A DNA stretch of 64,000 nt from Nocardioides sp. Root1257 (GCF_001425175.1 NZ_LMDV01000010.1:62001-126000); one strand, 5' to 3'. Positions 31,927 to 41,407 are shown, numbered from the stretch's first letter. Numbers and translations: made by a program. The notes: a model not told the origin generated them from the sequence alone.

Positions 31927-33854
31927 GCGAGGTTCACCGCCAGGAGGGCCGCGGCGACGATGAGGGCGCCGACCAGGATGGACAGGGCGTACGAGCGGAC
32001 GTAGCCGTTCTGGACGCGTCGGGCAAACCCGGCGAGCAGTCCCACGGCGACCGGGCCCCCGGTGAGTACGCCGTCGACGGCGTACTTGTCGGTGGCCAGC
32101 AGCGCCGTGGTGAGGTGCCTGCTCGGGTTGACCACGAGGGTGTCGTTGATCGTGTTGCCGTAGAGCTCCTCGCGACCGGCGCGGGTGGCGAACGAGACGT
32201 CCTGAGGCGCCGTGCGCGGAACCTCCCGCTTGCCGACCAGGAACCACGCCGCGGCGACGCCGACGGCGACGACGGCCACCGCGATCACGCTGACGGCGAT
32301 CGCCGGGATCGGCGGGTCCTCGTGGGGGGCGGTGCCGGTGACCGGGGCCAGGAAGTCGACGATCCAGTCGTTGATCAGCACCACGCCACCGAGCACCGAC
32401 AGTGCAGCGAGCACGATGAGCGGCACCGTCATCACCGAGGGCGACTCGTGGGGGTGGACGCCCTTCTCCCACCTCTTGTCGGTGAAGAAGGTCATCAGCA
32501 TCATCCGGGTCATGTAGAAGCCGGTGACGCCGGCGCCGGCCAGGGCGCACAGGCCGATGATCCAGTTGTCGGCGAGCGCGGTCTCGATGATCTTGTCCTT
32601 GGACCAGAAGCCGGAGAAACCCGGGAACCCGATGATCGCGAGGTAGCCCATCGCGAACGTCAGGAACGTCACCGGCATCATCTTGCGCAGGGCTCCGTAG
32701 TGCCGCATGTCGACGTCGTCGTCCATGCCGTGCATCACCGAGCCGGCACCCAGGAACATGTTGGCCTTGAAGAAGCCGTGCATGAGCAGGTGCATGATCG
32801 CGAACGCGTAGCCCGCGACGCCGAGCCCGGCCGCCAGCATCATGTAGCCGATCTGGCTCATCGTCGATCCGGCCAGGGCCTTCTTGATGTCGTCCTTGGC
32901 ACAGCTGATCCACGCGCCCCAGAAGATCGAGACGACGGCAACGATCACGACGACCGTCTGCGCGTGTGGCGCGAGCTCGAAGACGAAGTTGGAGCGCACG
33001 ACCAGGTAGACGCCGGCGGTGACCATGGTCGCGGCGTGGATGAGCGCCGACACCGGGGTCGGGCCCTCCATCGCGTCCAGGAGCCAGGCCTGCAGCGGGA
33101 ACTGGGCGGACTTGCCGCAGGCGCCTAGCAGGAGCAGCAGTCCGAGGATCGTCATGGTCGTCGTCGAGGCGTCACCGGCACCGGCGCTGATCACGGTGAA
33201 GCTCGTCGAGCCGAAGGTGATGAAGAAGAGCATGATCGCGAGCGACAGCCCCATGTCGCCGACGCGGTTGATGACGAACGCCTTCTTGGCCGCCGCGGCC
33301 GCGGTGGGCTTGTGCTGCCAGAAGCCGATCAGCAGGTACGACGCGAGGCCGACGCCCTCCCAGCCGAGGAACAGGCCGAGGTAGTTCTCCGACAGGACGA
33401 GCATCAGCATCGCGGCGACGAAGAGGTTCAGGTAGCCGAAGAACCGGCGCCGGCGTGGGTCGTGCGCCATGTAGCCGATCGAGTAGACGTGGATCAGCGA
33501 GCCGACTCCGGTGATCAGCAGCAGGAAGAGCGCCGACAGCGGGTCGTAGAGCAGGTCCATGCCGACGTCGAGGTGGCCGGTCTGCATCCACTGGTAGAGG
33601 TGCTGGCTGATCTGGCGGTCCGACTCGTCGCGACCGAGCAGGGCGATGAACATCGCCAGGCTGATGACGAACGACCCGATCGGCAGCAGCGTGCCCAGCA
33701 GGTGGCCCCACCGGTCGGTGTACTTGCCACCGATCAGCAGCACCGCGGCGCCGGCGAGAGGCAGCGCGATCACCAGCCAGAGCAGGCCGAAGACACCGTC
33801 CGCGGAGGTGGGGGCGACGACCGGGATGCCGCCGCCTTCGTGGAACGCAAACAT
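31923..33854 (-). CDS. nuoL: NADH-quinone oxidoreductase subunit L
   Basis: A 643-residue antiporter-like subunit, the most distal pump of complex I. It shows DLLYDPLSALFLLLITGVG, LFLGWEGVGLASYLLIGFW, GACGKSAQFPLQAWLLDAME and a long C-terminal part containing the transverse helix, near the typical family length. It is 11 nt downstream of nuoK. Confidence 0.95.
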   Translation of the reverse strand: MFAFHEGGGIPVVAPTSADGVFGLLWLVIALPLAGAAVLLIGGKYTDRWGHLLGTLLPIGSFVISLAMFIALLGRDESDRQISQHLYQWMQTGHLDVGMDLLYDPLSALFLLLITGVGSLIHVYSIGYMAHDPRRRRFFGYLNLFVAAMLMLVLSENYLGLFLGWEGVGLASYLLIGFWQHKPTAAAAAKKAFVINRVGDMGLSLAIMLFFITFGSTSFTVISAGAGDASTTTMTILGLLLLLGACGKSAQFPLQAWLLDAMEGPTPVSALIHAATMVTAGVYLVVRSNFVFELAPHAQTVVVIVAVVSIFWGAWISCAKDDIKKALAGSTMSQIGYMMLAAGLGVAGYAFAIMHLLMHGFFKANMFLGAGSVMHGMDDDVDMRHYGALRKMMPVTFLTFAMGYLAIIGFPGFSGFWSKDKIIETALADNWIIGLCALAGAGVTGFYMTRMMLMTFFTDKRWEKGVHPHESPSVMTVPLIVLAALSVLGGVVLINDWIVDFLAPVTGTAPHEDPPIPAIAVSVIAVAVVAVGVAAAWFLVGKREVPRTAPQDVSFATRAGREELYGNTINDTLVVNPSRHLTTALLATDKYAVDGVLTGGPVAVGLLAGFARRVQNGYVRSYALSILVGALIVAAALLAVNLA

Positions 33855-33865
33855 CTACGCGACTC

Positions 33866-34165
33866 CTAGAGCTTCAGCAGGCTGGCGTCGTCGACCGAGG
33901 CCGAGCGCCGGGTCCGGAAGATGGTCATGATGATCGCGAGCCCGACCACGACCTCGGCCGCGGCCACCACCATCACGAAGAAGGCGGCGATCTGGCCGTC
34001 GAGGTTGCCGTGCTGCTTGGCGAAGGCGACGAGCGCGAGGTTCGAGGCGTTGAGCATCAGCTCCACGCACATGAACACCACGATCGCGTTGCGCCGGGTC
34101 AGGACACCCACGCAGCCGATGGTGAAGAGGATCGCCGAGAGGACGACGTACGCCTGGATGTTCAC
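33866..34165 (-). CDS. nuoK: NADH-quinone oxidoreductase subunit K
   Basis: A 99-residue, three-helix subunit. Conserved Glu residues are in IVVFMCVELMLNASNLALVAF and in AAEVVVGLAIIMTIFR. ATG overlaps the nuoJ stop by 4 nt. Confidence 0.95.
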   Translation of the reverse strand: MNIQAYVVLSAILFTIGCVGVLTRRNAIVVFMCVELMLNASNLALVAFAKQHGNLDGQIAAFFVMVVAAAEVVVGLAIIMTIFRTRRSASVDDASLLKL

Positions 34166-35001
34166 GCGTCGCTCCCCGTCTCGTGGCCGCCGGTCGCGGG
34201 CGACTCCTCGGTGGTCGAGGCAGGCGGGGCCGAGTCGCGGCCGGCGTGCGGGGCCCAGCCGATCTGCTTCTCGATGTCCTCGATCGCGTCGGCAGTCGCC
34301 GGCGCGGACCGCACGGTGCCGCGGGCGGCGAGCACCCGGGACACGGAGCTCGAGGCCGCGGTGCCGTCGGGCAGCAGCGCCGGGGTGTCGACCGCGTTGT
34401 GGCGGGCGTAGACGCCCGGAGGAGGCAGCGGGCCGAGATGCGTGCCCTTCTCGGCGTAGTCCTTGACCCGCTGTGCGGCGAGCTCGGGCTGCCCGGCCTT
34501 CGGGGTGAGGCGCTCGCGGTGGGCGAGCACCATCGCGCCGACGGCCGCGGTGATGAGCAGCGCGCTGGTGGTCTCGAACGCGAAGACGTAGCGCGAGAAC
34601 AGGATGTCGGCGACCGCCTCGATGTTGCCGTTGGCGTTCGCAGCGCCGAGCCCGACCGCCGGACCGAGCGAGATCTGGCCGAGCGCGACCACGAGGACCG
34701 TCCCGAGCACGACGCCGCCGACCATGGAGAGCACCCGCTGGCCGCGGATCGTCTCGACGACCGAGTCGGAGGCGTCGACGCCGACGAGCATCAGCACGAA
34801 CAGGAAGAGCATCAGGATGGCGCCGGTGTAGACGATGATCTGCACCGCGAAGAGGAACGGGGCGTCCAGCGTCAGGTAGAGCACCGCCAGGGAGATCATC
34901 ACGACCGCGAGCAGCAGCGCGGCGTGCACGGCCTTGCGGACGAAGAGGATGCCGAGGGCGGCGATCACCATGACCGGCGCGAGGATCCAGAACGCGACCA
35001 T
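34162..35001 (-). CDS. nuoJ: NADH-quinone oxidoreductase subunit J
   Basis: A 279-residue subunit with five helices in the first 170 residues (FVRKAVHAALLLAVVMISLA, VQIIVYTGAILMLFLFVLML). After that comes a hydrophilic C-terminal extension of about 100 residues, longer than in proteobacteria but common in actinobacteria. Its start shares one base with the nuoI stop. Confidence 0.94.
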   Translation of the reverse strand: MVAFWILAPVMVIAALGILFVRKAVHAALLLAVVMISLAVLYLTLDAPFLFAVQIIVYTGAILMLFLFVLMLVGVDASDSVVETIRGQRVLSMVGGVVLGTVLVVALGQISLGPAVGLGAANANGNIEAVADILFSRYVFAFETTSALLITAAVGAMVLAHRERLTPKAGQPELAAQRVKDYAEKGTHLGPLPPPGVYARHNAVDTPALLPDGTAASSSVSRVLAARGTVRSAPATADAIEDIEKQIGWAPHAGRDSAPPASTTEESPATGGHETGSDA

Positions 35002-35573
35002 CAGTCAGCCTCCCGTGCGGCCGGGGCGGGTGCGGCGAACTCGCCCCGGTAGTAGGCGCCCTCGTCGTCGCCGAGCAGCATCGCGTGCGGCGGCTGCTCC
35101 ATGCCGGGCAGGAGCGGGGCGAGCAGGTCGGACTTCTCGTAGATGAGGTCGGCCCGGTTGTTGTCGGCCAGCTCGTACTCGTTGGTCATCGTCAGCGCCC
35201 GCGTCGGGCACGCCTCGATGCACAGGCCGCACAGGATGCAGCGCAGGTAGTTGATCTGGTAGACGCGGCCGTAGCGCTCACCCGGGCTGAAGCGGCCCTC
35301 GCCGTTGGCTGAGTCGTCGTTGGACGCGCCCTCGACGTAGATCGCGTCCGCCGGGCACGCCCAGGCGCACAGCTCGCAGCCGATGCACTTCTCGAGCCCG
35401 TCGGGCCAGCGGTTGAGCTGGTGCCGGCCGTGGAAGCGCGGAGCCGTCGGAAGCTTCTCGAACGGGTACTGCTCGGTGACGACCTTCTTGAACATGGTGC
35501 GGAAGGTGACCCCGAACCCGGCGATCGGGTCCCAGAGCTGCTCCTTCATGCTCTTGGACTGCTCGTCAGCCAT
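35001..35573 (-). CDS. nuoI: NADH-quinone oxidoreductase subunit I
   Basis: A 190-residue peripheral subunit with two 4Fe-4S clusters: CIGCELCAWACPADAI and CILCGLCIEACPTRAL. FHGRHQLNRWPDGLEKCIGC is typical of actinobacterial NuoI. It passes electrons toward NuoB. Confidence 0.96.
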   Translation of the reverse strand: MADEQSKSMKEQLWDPIAGFGVTFRTMFKKVVTEQYPFEKLPTAPRFHGRHQLNRWPDGLEKCIGCELCAWACPADAIYVEGASNDDSANGEGRFSPGERYGRVYQINYLRCILCGLCIEACPTRALTMTNEYELADNNRADLIYEKSDLLAPLLPGMEQPPHAMLLGDDEGAYYRGEFAAPAPAAREAD

Positions 35574-36883
35574 CAGATCTCCTCCCCTGCGCTGCGCGTC
35601 GCGGCGACAGGCTCCGTGATGGGTGATCGGTTCTCGAAGGTCAGTGGCTGGGCGGCACCGCGCACGGCGCCTCCGGCCGGCATCGGCGGGACCGGGAAGC
35701 CACCCGGAGTCGCCACGGCCTCGACCTCGTCGGTCTCCTCCTGCGAGTCACCGATGAAGAACAGCACGACGAAGACGACCGCCAGCGCGCCGATGCCGAT
35801 CAGCAGCCAGCGCCGGTCGATGCCGCCCTCGAGCGAGATCGAGCGGATGGTCGCGACGGCGACGATCCACACCAGGGCGATGGGGATCAGCCGCTTCCAG
35901 CCGAACGCCATGAACTGGTCGTAGCGCAGCCGCGGCAGCGAGCCGCGCAGCCAGATGAAGATGAAGATGAAGAAGAGGACCTTGCCGAAGAACCACAGCA
36001 CCGGCCAGTAGCCCTCGTTGGCACCGGCCCACACGTGGTCGATCCAGAACGGCGCGTGCCACCCGCCCAGGAAGAGCGTCGTCGCGAGCGCCGAGACGGT
36101 CGCCATGTTGATGTACTCGGCGAGGAAGAAGAGCGCGAACTTCAGCGAGCTGTACTCGGTGTGGAACCCGCCCACGAGCTCGCCCTCCGCCTCGGGGAGG
36201 TCGAACGGGGCGCGGTTGGTCTCTCCGATCATCGCGATCACGTAGATCACGAACGACGGCGCCAGGATCAGGCCGAACCAGAGGTCGTCCTGCGCGTCGA
36301 CGATCTGCGAGGTCGACATCGAGCCGGCGTACAGGAAGACCGCGACGAGGGCGAGACCCATCGCGACCTCGTAGGAGATCATTTGCGCGCTGGAGCGCAG
36401 GCCGCCGAGCAGGGAGTACGTCGAGCCGCTGGACCAGCCGCCGAGCACGATGCCGTAGATGCCGATCGAGGCGATGGCCATCACGAAGAGGACCGCGACC
36501 GGCATGTCGGTCAGCTGGAGCGGGGTCTCTTGGCCGAAGAAGTTGACCGTCGGCCCGAACGGGATGACCGCGAAGGTCACGAAGGCCGGCACGGTGGCCA
36601 ACACGGGTGCGATCAGGAAGACCACCTTGTCGGCGGCCTTGGGGGTTAGGTCCTCCTTGAGCGCCAGCTTCACGCCGTCGGCGAGGGACTGGAGGAGGCC
36701 GAAGGGCCCGTGCACGTTGGGGCCGATGCGGTGCTGCATCCGCGCCACGACCCGGCGCTCCCACCAGATGTTGAAGAGCGTCAGGAGCACCAGGATCACG
36801 AAGATCAGCACCGTCTTGACGAGGATGACCCACCAGACGTCGTGCCCGAACTGGTCGAGCGGCTCGGCCGCCATCGCGATCAT
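35573..36883 (-). CDS. nuoH: NADH-quinone oxidoreductase subunit H
   Basis: A 436-residue membrane subunit at the quinone site, about eight helices, with TLFNIWWERRVVARMQHRIG, GPFGLLQSLADGVKLALKED, GWSSGSTYSLLGGLRSSAQM and ETNRAPFDLPEAEGELVGGF. A cytoplasmic tail of about 60 residues is added at the C-terminus. ATG at 36883 (MIAMAAEP) overlaps the nuoG stop. Confidence 0.95.
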   Translation of the reverse strand: MIAMAAEPLDQFGHDVWWVILVKTVLIFVILVLLTLFNIWWERRVVARMQHRIGPNVHGPFGLLQSLADGVKLALKEDLTPKAADKVVFLIAPVLATVPAFVTFAVIPFGPTVNFFGQETPLQLTDMPVAVLFVMAIASIGIYGIVLGGWSSGSTYSLLGGLRSSAQMISYEVAMGLALVAVFLYAGSMSTSQIVDAQDDLWFGLILAPSFVIYVIAMIGETNRAPFDLPEAEGELVGGFHTEYSSLKFALFFLAEYINMATVSALATTLFLGGWHAPFWIDHVWAGANEGYWPVLWFFGKVLFFIFIFIWLRGSLPRLRYDQFMAFGWKRLIPIALVWIVAVATIRSISLEGGIDRRWLLIGIGALAVVFVVLFFIGDSQEETDEVEAVATPGGFPVPPMPAGGAVRGAAQPLTFENRSPITEPVAATRSAGEEI

Positions 36884-39285
36884 GACTCGACTCCCTTCGC
36901 GATCGTGACCCGGCTGCCGGGCGACGCCAGGTCGGCGAGCACACCGTTGCCGAAGGAGTTCGCCGGCAGCCACACCACGTCGTCGCCCAGGTCGGCCACC
37001 TCGGCCGGCAGGGTCACCGAGCCACGGTCACCGGTGAGCGTGACGGTCGGGCCGTGGGCGGCGTACGTCGCGGCCGAGACCCGTGCGACCGGCACCCGCG
37101 CCGTGGCGCGGTAGGCCTTGTCGCCGTCCTGGAGCGAGCCGTTGTCGACCATCAGCTTCCAGGTCGCCAGGGCAAAGCCCTCGGTGGTCGAGGAAGGACG
37201 AGGTCCTGTCTCGACACCTCCGAGGCCGGCGCGCTCGCCGTCCCACGGGCCCATCTCCTCCATCTCGACGCGCGCCTCGGCGACGGTGCGGAACCCGAGT
37301 GACCGGCCCGGCCCCATCGAGCTCAGCTCCTCGGCGATGCCGGCCAGGATGCGCAGGTCGGGCAGCGAGCTGGGGCTGGAGAAGACCGCGTCGAAGGTGC
37401 GCGGTCGGCCCTCCCACGTCACGAACATGCCCGCCTTGTCGACCGGCGGGGCCACCGGGAAGACGACGTCGGCGGCCCGGGTCACGTCGGTCTCGCGCAG
37501 CTCGAGGGCGACGACGAACGACGCGGCGGCGATCGCGGCGCGGGTGGCGGCCGGGTCGCTCGTGTCGTCGGGGTCGACGCCACCGATGACGAGACCCTGG
37601 AGCTCGCCGGCGCCGAGGGCGGCGACGATGCCGTCGGCGTCGCGGCCGACGGCGTCGGGCAGGTGGTCCACGCCCCAGTCGGCGGCGGCGTCGACGCGGG
37701 CGGCGGGGTCGGCGACCGGACGGCCGCCGGGCAGCAGGTTGGGCAGGCAGCCGGTCTCGACAGCTCCCCGGTCACCCGCGCGACGCGGGACCCAGGCGAG
37801 CCGGGCACCGGTCTTCGCGGCCAGGCCGGCCGCGGCGCTCAGCGCGCCCGGCACGGTCGCGAGCCGCTCGCCGACCAGGACGACGGCCGTCTTGTCGATG
37901 CCGAACTCCCCCTGCTCGACGAGTGCCTCGATCGCGGCGGCCTCGTCGCCGGGGGCGGTGCGGACCAGGTGGCCGGACATCTTGGCCAGGCCACGGGTGG
38001 CGTACGGCGCGATCGCGACGACGCGGGTGCCGTGGTGCATCGCGGCCTTGCGCAGCCGCAGGAAGATCATCCCGGCCTCGTCCTCGGGCTCGAGCCCGGC
38101 CAGGACGACCGTGCTCGCGGACTCGAGGTCGGCGTACGTGACCGTGCTCCGGAGCACGACCTCGGACGCCAGGAACGAGGCCTCCTCCGCCGAGTGCGGG
38201 CGCGAGCGGAAGTCGATGTCGTTGGTGCCGAGCGTGACCCGCGCGAACTTGCTGTAGGCGTAGGCGTCCTCGGCCGTCACCCGGCCACCGGTGAGCACGC
38301 CGGTGGCGCCTGCGGCCTGCAGGCCGCGTGCGGCGACGGCGAAGGCCTCGGGCCACGACGCCGGGCGGAGGCTGCCGTCCTCGTCCCGCACCTGCGGGTA
38401 GGACAGCCGGTCGGCCTCGGTGGCGTAGTGGAACGCGAAGCGGTCCTTGTCGGTGATCCACTCCTCGTTGACCTCGGGGTCGTTGCCGGCGAGGCGGCGC
38501 ATCACCTTGCCGCGCCGGTGGTCGATCCGGATCGCGGAGCCGCACGCGTCGTGCTCGGCGATGCTCGGCGTCGAGACCAGGTCGAACGGGCGCGACCGGA
38601 ACCGGTAGTCGGCACTGGTCAGCGCACCCACCGGGCAGATCTGGATGGTGTTGCCGGAGAAGTACGAGTCGAACGGCTCGCGCTCGTAGATGCCGACCTG
38701 CTGGAGGGCGCCGCGCTCGATCAGCGCGATGAACGGGTCGCCGGCGATCTGCTCGGAGAAGCGCGTGCACCGGGCGCAGAGCACGCAGCGCTCGCGGTCG
38801 AGCAGCACCTGGGCGGAGATGTTGATCGGCTTCGGGTACGTCCGCTTCACACCGCCGCCGGCGGAGAAGCGCGACTCACCGCGGCCGTTGGACATCGCCT
38901 GGTTCTGCAGCGGGCACTCGCCGCCCTTGTCGCAGACCGGGCAGTCCAGCGGGTGGTTGATCAGCAGGAACTCCATGATCCCCTGCTGCGCCTTGTCGGC
39001 GACCGGGCTGGTGGCCTGGGTGTTGACGACCATGCCCTCGGCGACCGGCAGCGTGCAGGAGGCCTGCGGCTTCGGGAAGCCGCGGCCGTTGCCGGCGTCG
39101 GGGATGTCGACCAGGCACTGGCGGCAGGCACCGACCGGTGCGAGCAGCGGGTGGTCGCAGAACCGCGGGACCTGGACGCCGACCTCCTCGGCCGCCCGGA
39201 TCACCAGGGTGTCCTTGGGGACGCTGACCTGGACGCCGTCGATCGTGAGCGTGACCAGGTCGGTCTTCTCAGGAGTAGTCGTCAT
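36880..39285 (-). CDS. nuoG: NADH-quinone oxidoreductase subunit G
   Basis: An 801-residue subunit carrying several Fe-S clusters. The N-terminal 2Fe-2S site spans RFCDHPLLAPVGACRQC and a later Cys in QASCTLP. The His/Cys 4Fe-4S site is in HPLDCPVCDKGGECPLQ, and another in RERCVLCARCTRF with CPVGAL later. The molybdopterin-like domain follows. Around residues 689-703 the peptide GGVETGPRPSSTTEG is encoded by a palindromic REP-like element, apparently inserted in frame. The start overlaps the nuoF stop (ATGA). Confidence 0.95.
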   Translation of the reverse strand: MTTTPEKTDLVTLTIDGVQVSVPKDTLVIRAAEEVGVQVPRFCDHPLLAPVGACRQCLVDIPDAGNGRGFPKPQASCTLPVAEGMVVNTQATSPVADKAQQGIMEFLLINHPLDCPVCDKGGECPLQNQAMSNGRGESRFSAGGGVKRTYPKPINISAQVLLDRERCVLCARCTRFSEQIAGDPFIALIERGALQQVGIYEREPFDSYFSGNTIQICPVGALTSADYRFRSRPFDLVSTPSIAEHDACGSAIRIDHRRGKVMRRLAGNDPEVNEEWITDKDRFAFHYATEADRLSYPQVRDEDGSLRPASWPEAFAVAARGLQAAGATGVLTGGRVTAEDAYAYSKFARVTLGTNDIDFRSRPHSAEEASFLASEVVLRSTVTYADLESASTVVLAGLEPEDEAGMIFLRLRKAAMHHGTRVVAIAPYATRGLAKMSGHLVRTAPGDEAAAIEALVEQGEFGIDKTAVVLVGERLATVPGALSAAAGLAAKTGARLAWVPRRAGDRGAVETGCLPNLLPGGRPVADPAARVDAAADWGVDHLPDAVGRDADGIVAALGAGELQGLVIGGVDPDDTSDPAATRAAIAAASFVVALELRETDVTRAADVVFPVAPPVDKAGMFVTWEGRPRTFDAVFSSPSSLPDLRILAGIAEELSSMGPGRSLGFRTVAEARVEMEEMGPWDGERAGLGGVETGPRPSSTTEGFALATWKLMVDNGSLQDGDKAYRATARVPVARVSAATYAAHGPTVTLTGDRGSVTLPAEVADLGDDVVWLPANSFGNGVLADLASPGSRVTIAKGVES
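37183..37218. repeat. REP-like palindrome inside nuoG
   Basis: GGTGGTCGAG (37183-37192) and CTCGACACC (37210-37218) are inverted, with an inner stem AGGAC/GTCCT (37195-37207) and a GAG loop. The stretch is in frame within nuoG and encodes a Gly/Thr/Ser/Pro-rich segment. Its form matches dispersed palindromes that I associate with Nocardioides-type genomes. Confidence 0.6.
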
Positions 39286-40595
39286 CAGGCGTTCACCTCC
39301 TGTCCTGCCCAGGCGGTCGATCGGGCCGGGTCGAAGGGGCACCCGCCCTCGGTGAGGTGCGCGACGTACTCGTCGCGGAAGTACTTGATGGAGCTGGTGA
39401 TCGGGCTGACGGCGCCGTCGGCGAGCGCGCAGAACGAGCGGCCGAGGATGTTGTCGCACTGGTCGAGGAGCAGGTCGAGGTCGGCCTCGCTGCCCTGCCC
39501 GTTCTCGAGCGCGGACAGCGTCTGCACCAGCCACCAGGTGCCCTCGCGGCACGGGGTGCACTTGCCGCAGGACTCGTGCTTGTAGAACTCGGTCCACCGC
39601 AGCGTCGCCCGCACCACGCAGGTGCTGTCGTCGAAGATCTGCAGGGCCCGGGTGCCGAGCATCGACCCGGCCGCGCCGACGCCCTCGAAGTCGAGCGGCA
39701 TGTCGAGGTGCTCGGCCGTCAGCAGCGGGGTGCTGGAGCCACCGGGCGTCCAGAACTTCAGCTCGTGCCCGTCGCGTACGCCGCCGGCGAGCTCGATCAG
39801 CGTCCGCAGGGTGATGCCGAGGGGAGCCTCGTACTGACCCGGCCTCTGCACGTGGCCGGAGAGCGAGAAGATGCCGAAGCCCTTGGACTTCTCGGTGCCC
39901 ATCGACGAGAACCAGCCGTGGCCGTGGGCGATGATGCTCGGCACCGAGGCGATCGACTCGACGTTGTTGATGACGGTCGGGCTCGCGTAGAGACCGGCGA
40001 CGGCCGGGAACGGCGGGCGCAGCCGCGGTTGGCCGCGGCGACCCTCCAGGCCCTCGAGGAGGGCGGTCTCCTCGCCGCAGATGTAGGCACCGGCGCCGGC
40101 GTGCACGACGACGTCGAGGTCGAAGCCCGAGCCGTGGATGTTCTTGCCGAGGTGGCCGGCCAGGTAGGCCTCCTGCACGGCGCGCTGGACGCGCCGGACG
40201 ACGTGGAGGACCTCGCCGCGGATGTAGATGAACGCCTTGTTGGCGCGGATCGCGTAGGAGCTGATGATGACGCCCTCGACCAGCGTGTGCGGGCTGGCCA
40301 TCATCAGCGGGATGTCCTTGCAGGTGCCCGGCTCGGACTCGTCGGCGTTGACGACGAGGTACTTCGGCTTCGGGTTGTCCTGCGGGATGAAGCCCCACTT
40401 CATGCCGGTGGGGAAGCCGGCGCCGCCGCGGCCGCGGAGGCCGGACTCCTTGACCTCGTTGATGACGTCGTCGGGCGCCATCGCGAACGCCTTGTCGAGG
40501 GCCTCGTAGCCGCCGCGGGCGGCGTACGAGTCGAGCGTCCAGCTGCGGTCGTCGCCCCAGTTGTCCGTGAGGACCGGGGTGAGCACGTCAGTCAT
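39285..40595 (-). CDS. nuoF: NADH-quinone oxidoreductase subunit F
   Basis: A 436-residue NADH- and FMN-binding subunit. It has GLRGRGGAGFPTGMKWGF (FMN/NADH site), YLVVNADESEPGTCKD, ICGEETALLEGLEGRRGQP and the 4Fe-4S motif SCGKCTPCREGTWW plus a later Cys in QCDNILGRSFC. The start overlaps the nuoE end by 8 nt. Confidence 0.96.
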   Translation of the reverse strand: MTDVLTPVLTDNWGDDRSWTLDSYAARGGYEALDKAFAMAPDDVINEVKESGLRGRGGAGFPTGMKWGFIPQDNPKPKYLVVNADESEPGTCKDIPLMMASPHTLVEGVIISSYAIRANKAFIYIRGEVLHVVRRVQRAVQEAYLAGHLGKNIHGSGFDLDVVVHAGAGAYICGEETALLEGLEGRRGQPRLRPPFPAVAGLYASPTVINNVESIASVPSIIAHGHGWFSSMGTEKSKGFGIFSLSGHVQRPGQYEAPLGITLRTLIELAGGVRDGHELKFWTPGGSSTPLLTAEHLDMPLDFEGVGAAGSMLGTRALQIFDDSTCVVRATLRWTEFYKHESCGKCTPCREGTWWLVQTLSALENGQGSEADLDLLLDQCDNILGRSFCALADGAVSPITSSIKYFRDEYVAHLTEGGCPFDPARSTAWAGQEVNA

Positions 40596-41340
40596 CGCTG
40601 CCCTCCTCCTGCTTGGTCTCGGTCTCGGCGCGGCCGGTGTCGGCCTGGGCCACCGCCTCCTGCTTGGAGTCCGCGGTGCGGCCGCTGCCGGCGTCGGTGT
40701 CGGGGTGCGGGGCGGTCCAGCCGCGGTCGCGGGCGATGCCGAGCCCCACCAGGGACGCGGGTCCGGCGGCCGGGCCCTCGTCGGCGAGGTCGTCGGGGAA
40801 GCCGGCGAGCACCCGCTCGGCCTCGCGCCAGGTGACGATGCGCGGGCCGCGGGTGGAGTGCACCTCTGCCCCGTCGCGGAGGGCGTCGACGAGGCCGACG
40901 GCGGCGTCCGGGGTCATGTTGTCCATGAACTCCCAGTTGACGGTCATCACCGGCGCGTAGTCGCACGCCGCGTTGCACTCGATGTGCTCCAGGGTGACCT
41001 TGCCGTCCTCGGTGGTCTCGTCGTTGCCGACGTCGAGGTGCTCCTTGAGGCGGGAGAAGATCTGGTCGCCGCCCATCACCGCGCAGAGCGTGTTGGTGCA
41101 GACCCCGACGTGGTAGTCGCCGACCGGGCGGCGCTTGTACATCGTGTAGAACGTCGCGACGCCACTGACGTCGGCGGCGGTGATGCCGAGGACCTCCGCG
41201 CACGCCTCGATGCCCTCGGGGGTGATGCGACCCTCGACCGACTGCACCAGGTGCAGCATCGGGAGCAGTCCCGACCGGGCCTCGGGGTAGCGCGCGCCGA
41301 TGGCGCGGAGCTCGTCGTACGTCTCCGTGGTCAACGTCAT
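40588..41340 (-). CDS. nuoE: NADH-quinone oxidoreductase subunit E
   Basis: A 250-residue thioredoxin-like subunit with one 2Fe-2S cluster: VCTNTLCAVMGG and ECNAACDYAPVM supply the four Cys. The C-terminal extension of about 80 residues is Ala/Asp/Thr/Gln-rich and ends QEEGSDD; it is not part of the core fold. I chose the ATG at 41340 (MTLTTETYDELRAIG), preceded by GAGGGG; the frame is open to 41421, but that part contains a palindromic repeat. Confidence 0.94.
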   Translation of the reverse strand: MTLTTETYDELRAIGARYPEARSGLLPMLHLVQSVEGRITPEGIEACAEVLGITAADVSGVATFYTMYKRRPVGDYHVGVCTNTLCAVMGGDQIFSRLKEHLDVGNDETTEDGKVTLEHIECNAACDYAPVMTVNWEFMDNMTPDAAVGLVDALRDGAEVHSTRGPRIVTWREAERVLAGFPDDLADEGPAAGPASLVGLGIARDRGWTAPHPDTDAGSGRTADSKQEAVAQADTGRAETETKQEEGSDD

Positions 41341-41351
41341 CGGGGTCCCCT

Positions 41352-41398
41352 CGAAGTTGTGAGGCGGAGGAGCGGAGCGGTGGAGCCGAAGAACTTCG
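41352..41398. repeat. Inverted repeat in the nuoD-nuoE gap
   Basis: CGAAGTT (41352-41358) and AACTTCG (41392-41398) flank a purine-rich GGAGGAGCGGAGCGG stretch (plus strand). It is in the only sizeable gap of the nuo operon (67 nt). It may be a dispersed element or an RNA-processing hairpin. Confidence 0.4.
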
Positions 41399-41407
41399 TG
41401 GGGTGAG

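Noticed and set aside
30391..32004. 537-codon open frame on the plus strand
   Set aside because: It is antisense to nuoM and extremely rich in Glu, Asp, Arg and Gln; no domain, same GC artefact.
36884..36973. Upstream extension of nuoH
   Set aside because: It overlaps the nuoG end; the first helix of NuoH begins right after the ATG at 36883, which overlaps the nuoG stop as in the other junctions.
37663..39585. 640-codon open frame on the plus strand
   Set aside because: It is antisense to nuoG; long antisense frames arise from GC-rich third positions here, and the translation is an unfolded-looking Arg/Gly/Val/Asp mix.
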